Source: Solirubrobacterales bacterium
Lineage (GTDB): Bacteria > Actinomycetota > Thermoleophilia > Solirubrobacterales > Solirubrobacteraceae
Assembly (NCBI GenBank): GCA_003138355.1
Contig: PLFX01000011.1
Span: forward strand, 55,397-119,396
DNA length: 64,000 nucleotides
Direction of reading: 5' to 3'
In this document: piece after piece, positions 52,792 to 64,000 of the stretch
Layout of the letters: each line of letters opens with the position of its first letter
How positions within the stretch are numbered: position 1 is the first letter of the stretch
Made by a program: the position numbers and the translations under genes
Notes under the pieces: model-generated
Database searches by the model: none
What the model saw: the letters and a program-made list of their open reading frames with translations, nothing else
What the model was told of the DNA's origin: nothing

Positions 52792-53659
52792 TGTCGTCCT
52801 CCGAACCGTCGGACGCGGTTTCGGAGCTCTGCTCCGCAACCGGATCCTCCTCTAGATCATTTTGCAGGGTGGTTTCAGCTTCCGTGCCGGCCGGCACCTG
52901 CGCCTCAGCGGTCACCTCGGCGACCTCCTCGGCGGTTGCCTGCGGCTCCGCGGCGGCGTCCGACTCGGGGATCGTGGTCTCGGGCTCGAGGGCTTCCGGC
53001 TCAGCTGCCGCCTCGGGCTCGAGCTCCAACGCGGGCTCGGCCTGGGAGCTGGGTTGCGATCCGTTCGCCTGCTGGGGCTCCTCGCCGGGGAGCTGGGGGC
53101 GGCCTTCGGCGGCGAACGGGAATCCGAAGGCTTCAAGCAGAGCGAAGGCCTCGAGATCGGTCTTGGCAGAGGTCGTGATCGTTATGTCGAGACCGCGGAC
53201 CTGATCGACCGCGTCATAGTCGATCTCAGGGAAGATGATCTGCTCGCGCACGCCCATCGAGTAGTTGCCGCGGCCGTCGAAGGCGCGCGGGCTGAGGCCG
53301 CGGAAGTCTCGGATCCGGGGGATCGCGACGGACATCAGGCGGTCGAGGAATTCGTAGCTGCGCTCGCCCCGCAGCGTGACGGAGACGCCGACCGGCATGC
53401 CCTCGCGGAGCTTGAAGTTGGCGATCGACTTGCGCGCGCGGCGAACGTTGGGCCGCTGCCCGGCGATCTTCGCAAGCTGCTCGGTCGCGGCTTCGATGAT
53501 CTTCGAGTCCTGCTTGCCGTCGCCGACGCCCATGTTGAGCGTGATCTTGTCGATCCGCGGAGCCTGCATCGTCGATACGTAGCCGAACCGGCGCAGCAGC
53601 GCGGGCCGGATCTCGCTGACGTAGCGGGCCTTCAGGCGGGGTGGTTCGGCAGCGGCCAT
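52784..53659 (-). CDS. rplE: 50S ribosomal protein L5 with long acidic C-terminal extension
   Basis: 291 residues; residues 1-185 are L5 ([35 protein letters not shown]). The remaining 106 are Glu/Ala/Pro-rich ([20 protein letters not shown] and similar) and low complexity, unlike any L5 I know, which usually stops near 180-190. The strongly acidic tail is unlikely to bind rRNA. Frame is intact into the rpsN overlap. Confidence 0.95.
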   Translation of the reverse strand: MAAAEPPRLKARYVSEIRPALLRRFGYVSTMQAPRIDKITLNMGVGDGKQDSKIIEAATEQLAKIAGQRPNVRRARKSIANFKLREGMPVGVSVTLRGERSYEFLDRLMSVAIPRIRDFRGLSPRAFDGRGNYSMGVREQIIFPEIDYDAVDQVRGLDITITTSAKTDLEAFALLEAFGFPFAAEGRPQLPGEEPQQANGSQPSSQAEPALELEPEAAAEPEALEPETTIPESDAAAEPQATAEEVAEVTAEAQVPAGTEAETTLQNDLEEDPVAEQSSETASDGSEDDNG

Positions 53660-53988
53660 CAGTCGATCCTCTGCTTCGAGCGACGTGCGACGCGCACGCG
53701 CCTGCCGTCCTCGCCGCGTTCGAGGCCGGCTCGCGTCGGCTTGTGGTCCTTCGGGTCGAGCAGGGCAACGTTGGACACGTGAATCGGACCGGGTCGCTCG
53801 ATGACGCCGCCGACGGATTCAGCACGGGTCGCCCCGGCCACCTGCCGCGGCCGCTCGTGGCGCTTGACGATGTTGAGGCCCTCAACGTACACGCGCTGCT
53901 TCTTCGGCTCGACGCGGGTCACCTTGCCGACCTTGCCGCGGTCCTTGCCGGCGATGACCATCACCTGGTCGTCACGGCGGATCTTCAT
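53659..53988 (-). CDS. rplX: 50S ribosomal protein L24
   Basis: 109 residues with the KOW motif [21 protein letters not shown] near the N-terminus. Overlaps rplE by one base and rplN at the other end. Confidence 0.97.
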   Translation of the reverse strand: MKIRRDDQVMVIAGKDRGKVGKVTRVEPKKQRVYVEGLNIVKRHERPRQVAGATRAESVGGVIERPGPIHVSNVALLDPKDHKPTRAGLERGEDGRRVRVARRSKQRID

Positions 53989-54356
53989 CAGAGCACCTCC
54001 GGCGCCAGCGAGACGATCTTCATGAAGTTGCGTTCTCGCAGCTCACGCGCGACGGGGCCGAAGATGCGCGTGCCCCGCGGGTTGTTCTGATCGTCGATGA
54101 TCACAGCCGCGTTCTCATCGAACGCGATGTAGGTGCCATCGGGGCGACCGAACGCCTTCTTCGTGCGCACCACGACGGCGCTGACGACGTCGCCCTTCTT
54201 GACGGTGCCTTGCGGGCTCGCCGTCTTCACGGTCGCAGTGATCACGTCGCCGACGTGCGCGTAGCGGCGGCGTGAACCGCCTTTGACGCGAATGCAGAGG
54301 ATCTCGCGCGCCCCCGTGTTGTCAGCCACACGTAGGCGCGTCTCGTTCTGGATCAT
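53988..54356 (-). CDS. rplN: 50S ribosomal protein L14
   Basis: 122 residues, [27 protein letters not shown] start and [12 protein letters not shown] end. Strongly conserved. Overlaps rpsQ by 4 bases. Confidence 0.98.
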   Translation of the reverse strand: MIQNETRLRVADNTGAREILCIRVKGGSRRRYAHVGDVITATVKTASPQGTVKKGDVVSAVVVRTKKAFGRPDGTYIAFDENAAVIIDDQNNPRGTRIFGPVARELRERNFMKIVSLAPEVL

Positions 54357-55054
54357 CGCGCGCGCTCCAGGATCTGGTCGAGCCGCCAGCGCTTCGTGCG
54401 CGAGAGCGGCCGCGTTTCGATCACCCGCACGAGGTCGCCCTCGTGAGCCTCGTTGTTCTCATCGTGCGCGTGCAGCGACTTCGATGTGCGAACGATCTTC
54501 TCGTAGCGGCGATGCCGGCGCGAGATGTCGATGCGAATCGTGATCGTCTTGTCGGCCTTATCTGAGATCACGATCCCCTGACGCGTCTTCTGCGAGCCGC
54601 GACTCGGCGATTCGGTCTCGGACGCGGTAGCCGGCTGCGCGGCGGGCTTGCGTTCGCGCACCTTGATGCGGTGCTCTCGGCGAGCCTTGACGGCCTTGGT
54701 GCGCAGCTCGTCGCGCTCCGTCCTGCGCTCCTGCGGCGTGCGCGCAATCGCTGCGCCGGTCGATGACCTCTGGCGCGTTCGGCGCCGACGCTCCTTCGAG
54801 GAGAGCACCTCTTCGGGCGGCGCGGCGACCGGCTCCTCGGTCACCTTGGCGGGCGCGGCGGCGTCTTCCGCGTCCTCGGTGGCTGCTTCTTCCTCGGCCG
54901 GCGCCTCGGCGGCCGGCTCCTCGGTCACAGCTTCCTGCGCGGGCGCCTCGGCGGCCGGCTCCTCGGTCACAGCTTCCTGCGCGGGCGCCTCGGCGGCGGC
55001 CGGCTCCTCGACCGTTGCGTCCTCTGCCTCGGCGGAAGTCTCGTCTTCAGCCAT
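54353..55054 (-). CDS. rpsQ: 30S ribosomal protein S17 with long N-terminal extension
   Basis: 233 residues from ATG 55052-55054 (overlapping the rpmC stop, TGATG). The S17 core is only about the last 80 residues ([21 protein letters not shown]...). Residues 1-90 are Glu/Ala/Pro-rich ([14 protein letters not shown] repeated), 91-153 basic ([17 protein letters not shown]). An exact 42-bp DNA duplication encodes part of the acidic part. S17 is normally about 85 residues, so this is a near-threefold expansion. Confidence 0.93.
   Translation of the reverse strand: MAEDETSAEAEDATVEEPAAAEAPAQEAVTEEPAAEAPAQEAVTEEPAAEAPAEEEAATEDAEDAAAPAKVTEEPVAAPPEEVLSSKERRRRTRQRSSTGAAIARTPQERRTERDELRTKAVKARREHRIKVRERKPAAQPATASETESPSRGSQKTRQGIVISDKADKTITIRIDISRRHRRYEKIVRTSKSLHAHDENNEAHEGDLVRVIETRPLSRTKRWRLDQILERAR
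54901..54984. repeat. Perfect 42-bp tandem duplication in rpsQ
   Basis: 54901-54942 and 54943-54984 are identical, each encoding 14 residues ([14 protein letters not shown] on the minus strand). A shorter third copy follows. Exact identity suggests a recent event. Confidence 0.97.
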
Positions 55055-55272
55055 CAAAGCTCCTTGTTCTCGGGCGCGCTCAGCTCGCGCTCGCGTGCGA
55101 TCGTCAGTGCGCGGGCGAGCGCGCGGCGGTTTGCGCGTAGCCCAGCCGTGTTCTCCAGCTCGCCGGTCGCGTTCTGGAAGCGCAGTCCGAAGAGCTCGCG
55201 ACGACTCGTCGTGATGCGCTCCGCGAGCTCGGCATCGCTCAGATCGCGCAGGTCAGCAGCCCGGTCAGCCAT
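55054..55272 (-). CDS. rpmC: 50S ribosomal protein L29
   Basis: 72 residues. LRDLSDAELAERITTSRRELFGLRFQ is the L29 helix. Overlaps rplP by one base. Confidence 0.97.
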   Translation of the reverse strand: MADRAADLRDLSDAELAERITTSRRELFGLRFQNATGELENTAGLRANRRALARALTIARERELSAPENKEL

Positions 55273-55682
55273 CAGTCCTCGCGCGAAACGAACTTCGTCT
55301 TGACGGGCAGCTTGTGGCCGGCGAGGCGCATCGCGTCGCGCGCGAGATCCTCGGAGACACCGGCGAGCTCGAACATCACGCGACCCGGCTTGACCACCGC
55401 GACCCAGCCCTCGGGAGAGCCCTTGCCGGAGCCCATACGCGTCTCAGCCGGCTTCTTGGTCACCGGCTTGTCGGGGAAGACGTTGATCCAGACCTTTCCG
55501 CCACGACGAATCTTGCGCGTCATCGCGACACGAGCGGCCTCGATCTGGCGGTTCGTGAGCCAGCCGGCCTCGAGCGCCTTGAGGCCGTACTCGCCGAACT
55601 GCACCTTCACCTGACCGCGCGAAACACCTCCGCGGCGGCCGCGGAACTGCTTGCGATGCTTGACACGCTTGGGAGCGAGCAT
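55272..55682 (-). CDS. rplP: 50S ribosomal protein L16
   Basis: 136 residues from ATG 55680-55682. [19 protein letters not shown] and [20 protein letters not shown] are diagnostic. Overlaps rpsC by one base. Confidence 0.98.
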   Translation of the reverse strand: MLAPKRVKHRKQFRGRRGGVSRGQVKVQFGEYGLKALEAGWLTNRQIEAARVAMTRKIRRGGKVWINVFPDKPVTKKPAETRMGSGKGSPEGWVAVVKPGRVMFELAGVSEDLARDAMRLAGHKLPVKTKFVSRED

Positions 55683-56530
55683 CAGCGGGCAGCTCCCCCA
55701 CGCCCGCCGCGCCCGCCGGGACCGCCGGGACCACCTGGGCCGCCAGGGCCGCCGGGGCCGCCGGGGCCGCCCGGCCCGCCTTCGCCACCACCGCGGCCGC
55801 GACCGCCCCCGCGCTCGCGCTCGAGGCGCTCGCCACGCTCGGGGCGATCTCCCCCGGGCGGGGCCGGTGCGCTCATGTCGGTGAGGTCCGCGCCGGTGTA
55901 CCCCTCGGGCATGATCTCGCCCTTGTTGATCCAGCACTTCACGCCGATCCGACCGAATGTCGTACGCGCTTCGTAGAAGCCGTAGTCGATGTCGGCGCGC
56001 ATCGTGTGCAGGGGAACGCGCCCGTCGGAGTAGGCCTCTGTGCGCGCCATCTCGGCGCCGCCGAGACGCCCCGACACCTGGACCTTCACGCCCTTAGCGC
56101 CCGAGCGCATCGCGCTCGTCAGCGCGCGCTTCATCGCGCGACGGAAAGCGACGCGGTTCTGGAGCTGCTCGGCGATCGACTGCGCGACGAGCTTGGCATC
56201 GAGCTCGGGGCGCTTGATCTCGAGAATGTTCACCTTGATCTGCTTGCCGGTGATCTTGTGGAGGTCACGGCGCAGCGCATCGACCTCCGCACCCGACTTC
56301 CCGATCACGATGCCTGGGCGCGCCGTGCGGATGTTCACCTCAACCTCGTTCGCGTCCTTCTTGATCGTGATGTCGGAGAGCCCGGCGTGGGCGAGCTTGC
56401 CGATGATGTGCTCGCGAATCTTGATGTCCTCGGCGAGGAACTGCGCGAAGTGCCGCTCGTTGAACCAGTTCGATTGCCAGTCGTGGATGTAGCCCACGCG
56501 CATCGACTCGGGATGAACCTTCTGACCCAT
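55682..56530 (-). CDS. rpsC: 30S ribosomal protein S3 with Gly-Gly-Pro tail
   Basis: 282 residues. KH-type domain ([17 protein letters not shown], GxxG at 77-80) and the S3 C-domain ([15 protein letters not shown]). After residue 220 the chain is Arg/Gly-rich and then [12 protein letters not shown] repeats (about 251-273), a collagen-like unit uncommon in S3, which usually ends in a basic tail of 20-30. Total about 55-60 residues longer than usual. Confidence 0.95.
   Translation of the reverse strand: MGQKVHPESMRVGYIHDWQSNWFNERHFAQFLAEDIKIREHIIGKLAHAGLSDITIKKDANEVEVNIRTARPGIVIGKSGAEVDALRRDLHKITGKQIKVNILEIKRPELDAKLVAQSIAEQLQNRVAFRRAMKRALTSAMRSGAKGVKVQVSGRLGGAEMARTEAYSDGRVPLHTMRADIDYGFYEARTTFGRIGVKCWINKGEIMPEGYTGADLTDMSAPAPPGGDRPERGERLERERGGGRGRGGGEGGPGGPGGPGGPGGPGGPGGPGGRGGRGGAAR
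55712..55780. repeat. Nine-base tandem repeats coding Gly-Gly-Pro in rpsC
   Basis: A run of roughly seven near-identical 9-bp units on the minus strand encodes Gly-Gly-Pro. Purely GC DNA of this kind is prone to slippage in frame. Confidence 0.9.
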
Positions 56531-56532
56531 CG

Positions 56533-57366
56533 CTACCCCTCCGTCCCGAGCTCGATCGTGAGATGGCTGGTGCGCTTGAGGATCGGCGTCGCACGGCCCA
56601 TCGCTCGCGGCTTGAAGCGCTTGATCGTCGGCCCCTCGTCCGCATAGACGGCGGTCACGCGAAGCTCGTCGGCGACCAGCTCGTGGTTGTTCTCAGCATT
56701 CGCAATCGCCGAGTTGAGCAGCTTCTCCCAATCGCGCGCGACGCCGCGCGGCGCGAACGCGAGCAGCGCCCGTGCCTCAGGCACCGGCTTGCCGCGGATG
56801 TGATCGCAGACGAGACGGGCCTTGCGAGCCGAGCCGCGGACATAGCGTGCCCGTGCCGTGACGGTGACCGGACCGGTCGGGACCGCGCGACGCCTGCGGG
56901 CTGGTGCGGGTGCGGGTGTCGCCGGCGTCTTCGCGCTGCGTGCACGCGAGGGAGCGCGCTTCGGCGCCTCGACCGCCGGCGTCGGGGTTTCCGCCGCTGC
57001 CTTCGCGGGGGTCTTCGCGGCCGCGCGCGAGCGGGGCGCCTCGACCGGTGCGTCGCCCGTCTCACGCTTGACCGCCGCGCGCCGCCGTGCGGGCTTCTCG
57101 GCGCTCGCGGCCGCGGCTTTGCTTGCGCGCGCGGGCTTCTCGGCGCTCGCCGCTGCGGCTTTGCTTTCGCCCGCAGGCTTCTTCGCCGCGGCCTCGTCGG
57201 TCGTCTTCGCCGCGGCCCGCGTGCGCGCAGCAGGCTTCGCGGCGGCGTCGCCCTTGGTGCTCGCAGCGCGAGCGCGGGCAGCAGGCTTCTTCGACTCCCC
57301 TGCTCCCTCGGCGGCCGGCTTTGCAGCCGCGCGAGTGCGTGCCGGCTTCTTCGGCTCGTCAGCCAC
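56533..57366 (-). CDS. rplV: 50S ribosomal protein L22 with long Ala/Lys-rich N-terminal extension
   Basis: 277 residues. The L22 core is residues 166-277 ([26 protein letters not shown]...[17 protein letters not shown] [16 protein letters not shown]). Residues 1-165 are made of Ala/Lys/Pro/Glu segments with a 14-residue unit [14 protein letters not shown] repeated near 68-95. The extension is basic, unlike the acidic one on S17. Lies between rpsS and rpsC. Confidence 0.94.
   Translation of the reverse strand: MADEPKKPARTRAAAKPAAEGAGESKKPAARARAASTKGDAAAKPAARTRAAAKTTDEAAAKKPAGESKAAAASAEKPARASKAAAASAEKPARRRAAVKRETGDAPVEAPRSRAAAKTPAKAAAETPTPAVEAPKRAPSRARSAKTPATPAPAPARRRRAVPTGPVTVTARARYVRGSARKARLVCDHIRGKPVPEARALLAFAPRGVARDWEKLLNSAIANAENNHELVADELRVTAVYADEGPTIKRFKPRAMGRATPILKRTSHLTIELGTEG
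57076..57174. repeat. About 42-bp imperfect tandem repeats in rplV
   Basis: Units encoding [14 protein letters not shown] recur near residues 65-97 with small differences. The unit length equals that of rpsQ, though the sequence differs. Confidence 0.75.
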
Positions 57367-57635
57367 CTATCTCACCCTCCCCGAGCCGGCATGGCCACGA
57401 TAAAGGCGCGTCGGCGCGAACTCGCCGAGCTTGTGACCGACCATCGATTCGCTGACGAAGACGGGAACGTGCTTACGCCCGTCGTGGACGGCAATCGTGT
57501 GGCCGACCATCTCGGGAAAGATCGTCGATGAACGCGACCAGGTCTTGACCATCTGCTTCGTGTTGGCAGCGTTCATCGCGGTGATCCGCGAGAGCAGCCG
57601 CTCCTCCACGAACGGGCCCTTCTTGCTCGAGCGAC

Positions 57636-57639
<4 letters not shown>
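57367..57639 (-). CDS. rpsS: 30S ribosomal protein S19
   Basis: 90 residues. [19 protein letters not shown] and [20 protein letters not shown] are S19 landmarks. Overlaps rplB by 4 bases; abuts rplV with no gap. Confidence 0.97.
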
Positions 57640-58477
<838 letters not shown>

Positions 58478-58478
<1 letters not shown>

Positions 58479-58774
58479 TACGACGCTCCCTCGAGACCGG
58501 CGAAGATCGGAATCGTCTCGCCCGCGCGAACCTGCACGATCGCCTTTTTCCACGCGCGCGTCTTACCGCGGGTGACACCGCGGCGCTTTGGCTTTGGCCG
58601 CATCGAGATCGTGCGCACGTCGACGACGTGCACCGCGAACATCGCCTCAACCGCCTGGCGCACCTGCGTCTTGTGCGCGTCGGGATGGACGCGAAACGTG
58701 TACTTGCCGGCGCTCGCGAGCACGTAGCTCTTCTCGGAGACGACGGGACGGATGATGACTTCGGTGTGATCCAC
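58478..58774 (-). CDS. rplW: 50S ribosomal protein L23
   Basis: 98 residues: [37 protein letters not shown]. Standard length. Lies 3 bases after rplD. Confidence 0.96.
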
Positions 58775-58777
58775 GGA

Positions 58778-59680
58778 TCAGCTCTCCGCCGTCGGCTTGC
58801 GCGCCCGGGTCGATTTCGGCGCCGGCTTCGGCTTCGGCGCCGCCTTCGCCGGCGCAGGCTTCGGCTTCGCGGCTGCCGCAGGCTTCGGCTTCGCGGCTGC
58901 CGCAGGCTTTGGCTTCGCGGCTGCGCGCTGCTTCGGCGCCGGCGTTGCGACCTCCGTCGGCGCAGCTGCTGTCGCGGTCGTTGGCGCTGCTTCGGTCTTG
59001 GTCGGCCTGGTCGCGCGGACCGGCTCGACGGGCGCCGCTTGCTCCGCGTTCTCGCCCTGTGCGGCAGTCGCCGCGCGCGCCGTCAGCTCGGCGAGGGCGG
59101 CCTCCGAGCAGAGCAGCGAGGCAGCGCCAACGACGTCCGCAACGCCGACGCTGCTTGCCACGAGGACCGAGACGCGGTCGATGTTGCGGAAGGACAGGGC
59201 AGCGCCCCGCTCGTCCGCGCTGACGACGACGAGCGTCGCGCGCGGCTGGGCCCATCCCGCGAGCAGCGCCGCAGCTGTGCGCGTCGAGGGCTCGTTGAAG
59301 GAGTCGGCGTCGAGGATCGCGAGCGAGCCGCGTGCGGCGTGCAGCGAGAGCGCGCTGCGCAGCGCCGCGCGGTGCTCCTTGCGATTGACCTTGACGGTGT
59401 AGGAACGTGGGTGCGGCCCGAAGACGGTGCCACCACCGGTCCATACCGGCGAGCGCGACGATCCGGCGCGAGCGCGACCGGTTCCCTTCTGGCGCCACGG
59501 CTTTGCACCGCCACCGCTCACGCGACCGCGCGTGCGGGTCGCGGCGGTGCCACGACGGCGGGCCGCGAGCTCGGCGCGGACCGACTCGTACACGAGCGGG
59601 CCGTTGAAGCGAGCCTCGAAGGCGGTCGCGTCGAGCTCGACCGCGCGTTTCGCGCCGCCGAGTGCCGGTGCGCTAGGCAT
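58778..59680 (-). CDS. rplD: 50S ribosomal protein L4 with Lys/Pro/Ala C-terminal extension
   Basis: 300 residues from ATG 59678-59680 ([16 protein letters not shown]). Core to about 205 ([30 protein letters not shown] is the L4 loop). The last 95 residues carry [16 protein letters not shown] repeats. In E. coli L4 represses its own operon by binding the S10 leader; whether a tail would affect this is unknown. Confidence 0.95.
   Translation of the reverse strand: MPSAPALGGAKRAVELDATAFEARFNGPLVYESVRAELAARRRGTAATRTRGRVSGGGAKPWRQKGTGRARAGSSRSPVWTGGGTVFGPHPRSYTVKVNRKEHRAALRSALSLHAARGSLAILDADSFNEPSTRTAAALLAGWAQPRATLVVVSADERGAALSFRNIDRVSVLVASSVGVADVVGAASLLCSEAALAELTARAATAAQGENAEQAAPVEPVRATRPTKTEAAPTTATAAAPTEVATPAPKQRAAAKPKPAAAAKPKPAAAAKPKPAPAKAAPKPKPAPKSTRARKPTAES
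58838..58915. repeat. 24-bp tandem repeats in rplD
   Basis: Three near-identical 24-bp units encode KPKPAAAA on the minus strand within residues 256-281 of L4. Confidence 0.9.
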
Positions 59681-60290
59681 CGGACCGAACCTCCACATAG
59701 CCGCCGCGCGGCCCGGGCACGGCTCCGCGCACGAACAGCAGATGCTCGTTCGGCCGAACCGCGACGACCTCGAGACCGCGCTGGGTCACGCGCTTGTTGC
59801 CCATTTGGCCGGGACCCCGGATGCCCTTGAAGACGCGCGATGGGGTCGCCGACGCGCCGATCGATCCGGGGGCGCGAGTGTTGTGCGAGCCGTGCGTGAC
59901 CGGACCGCGACTGAAGCGGTGGCGCTTGACCGTGCCCTGGAAGCCCTTCCCCTTCGAGGTCCCGGAGATCTTGACGACCTGGCCCGGTGCGAACACGGAG
60001 GTGTCTACGGTGTCGCCGACGCCAAGCCCCGCGCCCTCGTCACGGAACTCGGCCAGATGGCGCAGCGGCGGCGCCGAGGCCTTCGCAAGGTGGCCGAGCT
60101 CGGGCTTCGTCAAGGCCTTCTCGCGCGCCGCGCCAAAGGCGAGCTGGACAGCGTCGTAGCCATCGCGCTCGCTCGTGCGGATCGCCGTCACGTAGCAGGG
60201 TCCGGCCTCCAGCACCGTTACGCGGGCGACGGCGCCATCCTCACCGAAGATCTGCGTCATGCCGAGCTTGCGTGCGAGGATCGCTGCCAT
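59673..60290 (-). CDS. rplC: 50S ribosomal protein L3
   Basis: 205 residues from ATG 60288-60290 ([19 protein letters not shown]). [36 protein letters not shown] is the L3 core. Overlaps rpsJ by one base and rplD by 8 bases. Confidence 0.97.
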   Translation of the reverse strand: MAAILARKLGMTQIFGEDGAVARVTVLEAGPCYVTAIRTSERDGYDAVQLAFGAAREKALTKPELGHLAKASAPPLRHLAEFRDEGAGLGVGDTVDTSVFAPGQVVKISGTSKGKGFQGTVKRHRFSRGPVTHGSHNTRAPGSIGASATPSRVFKGIRGPGQMGNKRVTQRGLEVVAVRPNEHLLFVRGAVPGPRGGYVEVRSDA

Positions 60291-60616
60291 CAGCTTGCGA
60301 GGCGGATCTCGATGTCGACGCCGGCCGGCAGGTGGTCGAGTCGCTGCAGCGAGTCGACCGTCTTCGGCGTCGGCTGGTGGATGTCGATCAGGCGCTTGTG
60401 CGTGCGGATCTCGAAGTGCTCGCGCGAGTCCTTGTCCTTGAACGGCGAGCGGATCACGCAGTAGATGTTCTTCTCGGTCGGTAGCGGCACGGGGCCAGAG
60501 ACCGTCGCGCCGGTCCGCGTGGCCGTGTCGACGATCTCCTTGGCAGCCGTCTCGATCGCCTGCGTGTCGTAGGCCTTGAGGCGAATGCGAATCTTGTTTT
60601 GGACTGCCGGTGGCAA
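60290..60616 (-). CDS. rpsJ: 30S ribosomal protein S10
   Basis: 108 residues from TTG 60614-60616 ([18 protein letters not shown]). [39 protein letters not shown] is S10. AAGGAAAG lies 13 bases upstream. First gene of the S10 cluster. A hairpin (60753-60780) separates it from tuf. Confidence 0.97.
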   Translation of the reverse strand: MPPAVQNKIRIRLKAYDTQAIETAAKEIVDTATRTGATVSGPVPLPTEKNIYCVIRSPFKDKDSREHFEIRTHKRLIDIHQPTPKTVDSLQRLDHLPAGVDIEIRLAS

Positions 60617-60752
60617 GTGTCTGCGCTGCTTTCCTTCGGTTGTGGTGCGTGATCGGTGCGGCGGCGGCGCAAGCCGCGCCCACCCCCGCGCGCTCGGCGC
60701 GCATGTCGAGCACGCGTGCCGCTGACTGTCGTATCGGTTGTTGCTCTGGCGA

Positions 60753-60780
60753 TTCGCCGCTCGCGAAGCGAGGCGGCGAA
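60753..60780 (-). terminator. Hairpin downstream of tuf
   Basis: TTCGCCGC-C-TCGC-TTC-GCGA-GCGGCGAA (minus strand) is a long stem with one bulge, beginning 5 bases after the tuf stop. It may end or attenuate tuf-fusA transcription before S10. No U-tract. Confidence 0.5.
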
Positions 60781-60785
60781 GGCAC

Positions 60786-61970
60786 CTACTTGATGATCTC
60801 GGTCACGACGCCCGAGCCGACCGTACGGCCGCCCTCGCGGATCGCGAACCGCAGCCCGGGGTCCATGGCGATCGGCTGGATCAGCTCGATCTCCATCTGG
60901 ACGTTGTCGCCGGGCATCACCATCTCGACACCTTCGGGCAGGTTGGCCACGCCGGTGACATCGGTGGTACGGAAGTAGAACTGGGGCCGGTAGCCCGAGA
61001 AGAACGGCGTGTGGCGGCCGCCCTCCTCCTTCTTGAGAACGTAGACCTCGCTCTTGAAGTGGGTGTGTGGAGTGATCGAGCCGGGCTTGCAGAGCACCTG
61101 GCCACGCTCGATCTCTTCACGCTTGGTGCCGCGGAGCAGACAGCCGACGTTGTCGCCCGCCTGTCCCTGATCGAGGATCTTGCGGAACATCTCAACACCG
61201 GTTACGACCGTGTTCGTGGTCGGGCGGACGCCGACGATCTCGACCGTTTCGCCGGTCTTGATCACGCCCTGCTCGACGCGGCCAGTCGCGACCGTGCCGC
61301 GCCCGGTGATCGAGAAGACGTCCTCGACCGGCATCAGGAAGGGCTTGTCGAGCTCACGCGTCGGCTCGGGGATGTAGTCGTCGAGCGCTGCTGTCAGCTC
61401 GAGGATCTTCTCCTTAGAAGCCTCGTCACCCTCGAGCGCCTTGAGCGCCGAGCCGGTGATGAACGGGATGTCATCGCCCGGGAACTTGTAGGAGGAGAGC
61501 AGCTCGCGAACCTCGACCTCGACCAGCTCGAGCAGCTCGTCGTCATCGACCATGTCCGCCTTGTTCAGGAACACGACGATGTAGGGCACGCCGACCTGGC
61601 GTGCCAGCAGGATGTGCTCGCGCGTCTGGGGCATCGGGCCGTCAGCCGCCGAGACGACGAGGATCGCGCCGTCCATCTGCGCGGCGCCCGTGATCATGTT
61701 CTTCACGTAGTCGGCGTGACCCGGGCAATCGACGTGAGCGTAGTGGCGCTTGTCGGTCTGGTACTCGACGTGAGCGGTCGCGATCGTGATGCCGCGCTCG
61801 CGCTCCTCGGGAGCGTTGTCGATCGAATCGAAAGTCCTGACTTCCCCGCCAAATTTCTCGGCGAGAACGGTTGTGATGGCAGCGGTCAGCGTCGTCTTGC
61901 CGTGGTCGATGTGACCAATCGTTCCGACATTGACGTGCGGCTTGTCGCGCTCGAACTTCGCCTTTGCCAC
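60786..61970 (-). CDS. tuf: Elongation factor Tu
   Basis: 394 residues from GTG 61968-61970 ([20 protein letters not shown]), with AGGAG 8 bases upstream. G1 [10 protein letters not shown]3 [10 protein letters not shown]4 NKADMV, G5 GSALKALEG; domains II and III complete. Delivers aminoacyl-tRNA. Confidence 0.98.
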   Translation of the reverse strand: MAKAKFERDKPHVNVGTIGHIDHGKTTLTAAITTVLAEKFGGEVRTFDSIDNAPEERERGITIATAHVEYQTDKRHYAHVDCPGHADYVKNMITGAAQMDGAILVVSAADGPMPQTREHILLARQVGVPYIVVFLNKADMVDDDELLELVEVEVRELLSSYKFPGDDIPFITGSALKALEGDEASKEKILELTAALDDYIPEPTRELDKPFLMPVEDVFSITGRGTVATGRVEQGVIKTGETVEIVGVRPTTNTVVTGVEMFRKILDQGQAGDNVGCLLRGTKREEIERGQVLCKPGSITPHTHFKSEVYVLKKEEGGRHTPFFSGYRPQFYFRTTDVTGVANLPEGVEMVMPGDNVQMEIELIQPIAMDPGLRFAIREGGRTVGSGVVTEIIK

Positions 61971-62065
61971 TTCAGTTACTCCTGTGTTCGCAGTTGGAGG
62001 CCCGCCGGTCGGAGGCGAACCCGGAAATACTCTCAAAAACCGTCATCGTGCGCGGACGGGCGTGG

Positions 62066-64000
<1,935 letters not shown>

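Overview
The window is high-GC bacterial chromosome with very tight gene packing: many genes overlap by 1, 4 or 8 bases, and GTG and TTG starts are common. It reads as a high-GC actinobacterium, and I infer a Thermoleophilia/Solirubrobacterales type. The grounds are an InhA-like enoyl reductase, tandem GH15 glucoamylase/trehalase-like genes, a DUF4235/holin-like/DUF3618 membrane operon, zinc-type S14, S4 and L36, an ECF sigma factor carrying its own anti-sigma zinc motif and membrane helix, and Ala/Glu/Lys-rich extensions on ribosomal proteins. No insertion sequence, prophage, CRISPR array or rRNA was seen. One tRNA (Pro, CGG) is present.

1-10.5 kb: the 3' end of a ferredoxin/NADP reductase gene; an AlkA-like DNA glycosylase; a compact iron-sulfur trafficking group (A-type carrier, BolA, CGFS glutaredoxin); a DegV fatty-acid-binding protein; a four-gene small membrane-protein operon; a glycosyltransferase, acyltransferase and nitrilase group; then a free-standing biotinyl carrier followed by bioB-bioF-bioD.
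10.5-21 kb: a secreted SOD-fold protein without its metal ligands; two tandem GH15 paralogues with a rubredoxin; a fused ECF sigma/zinc-motif/transmembrane/collagen-like protein behind an ECF-type promoter; and a complete gntR-E1alpha-E1beta-E2 operon with an operator-like palindrome.
21-36 kb: a type II fatty acid operon (fabG, acp, fabF, carboxyltransferase, InhA-like fabI, NAD-binding reductase), an FAD oxidoreductase, a GAF histidine kinase with a NarL-type regulator, LysR, a universal stress protein, a divergent MarR/MFS pair, a VOC protein and a GT-C-like membrane protein.
36-44 kb: tRNA-Pro, a Nif3-family protein, a 59-residue HTH-like protein with strong signals, a D,D-carboxypeptidase, ligA, surE, the decayed tail of an ECF sigma gene, DUF427, GNAT and truA.

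44-64 kb: one long minus-strand ribosomal superoperon. Transcription runs from high to low coordinates: fusA (partial), tuf, S10, L3, L4, L23, L2, S19, L22, S3, L16, L29, S17, L14, L24, L5, S14, S8, L6, L18, S5, L30, L15, secY, adk, map, L36, S13, S11, S4, rpoA, L17, then truA. Gene order is classical except that infA is missing between map and rpmJ. L4, L22, S3, S17 and L5 carry long low-complexity extensions, some built from near-perfect tandem DNA repeats.

The least conventional items are the membrane-tethered sigma factor with a collagen-like outer tail and the clustered extensions on ribosomal proteins. Both rest on sequence reading alone; no database search was possible.
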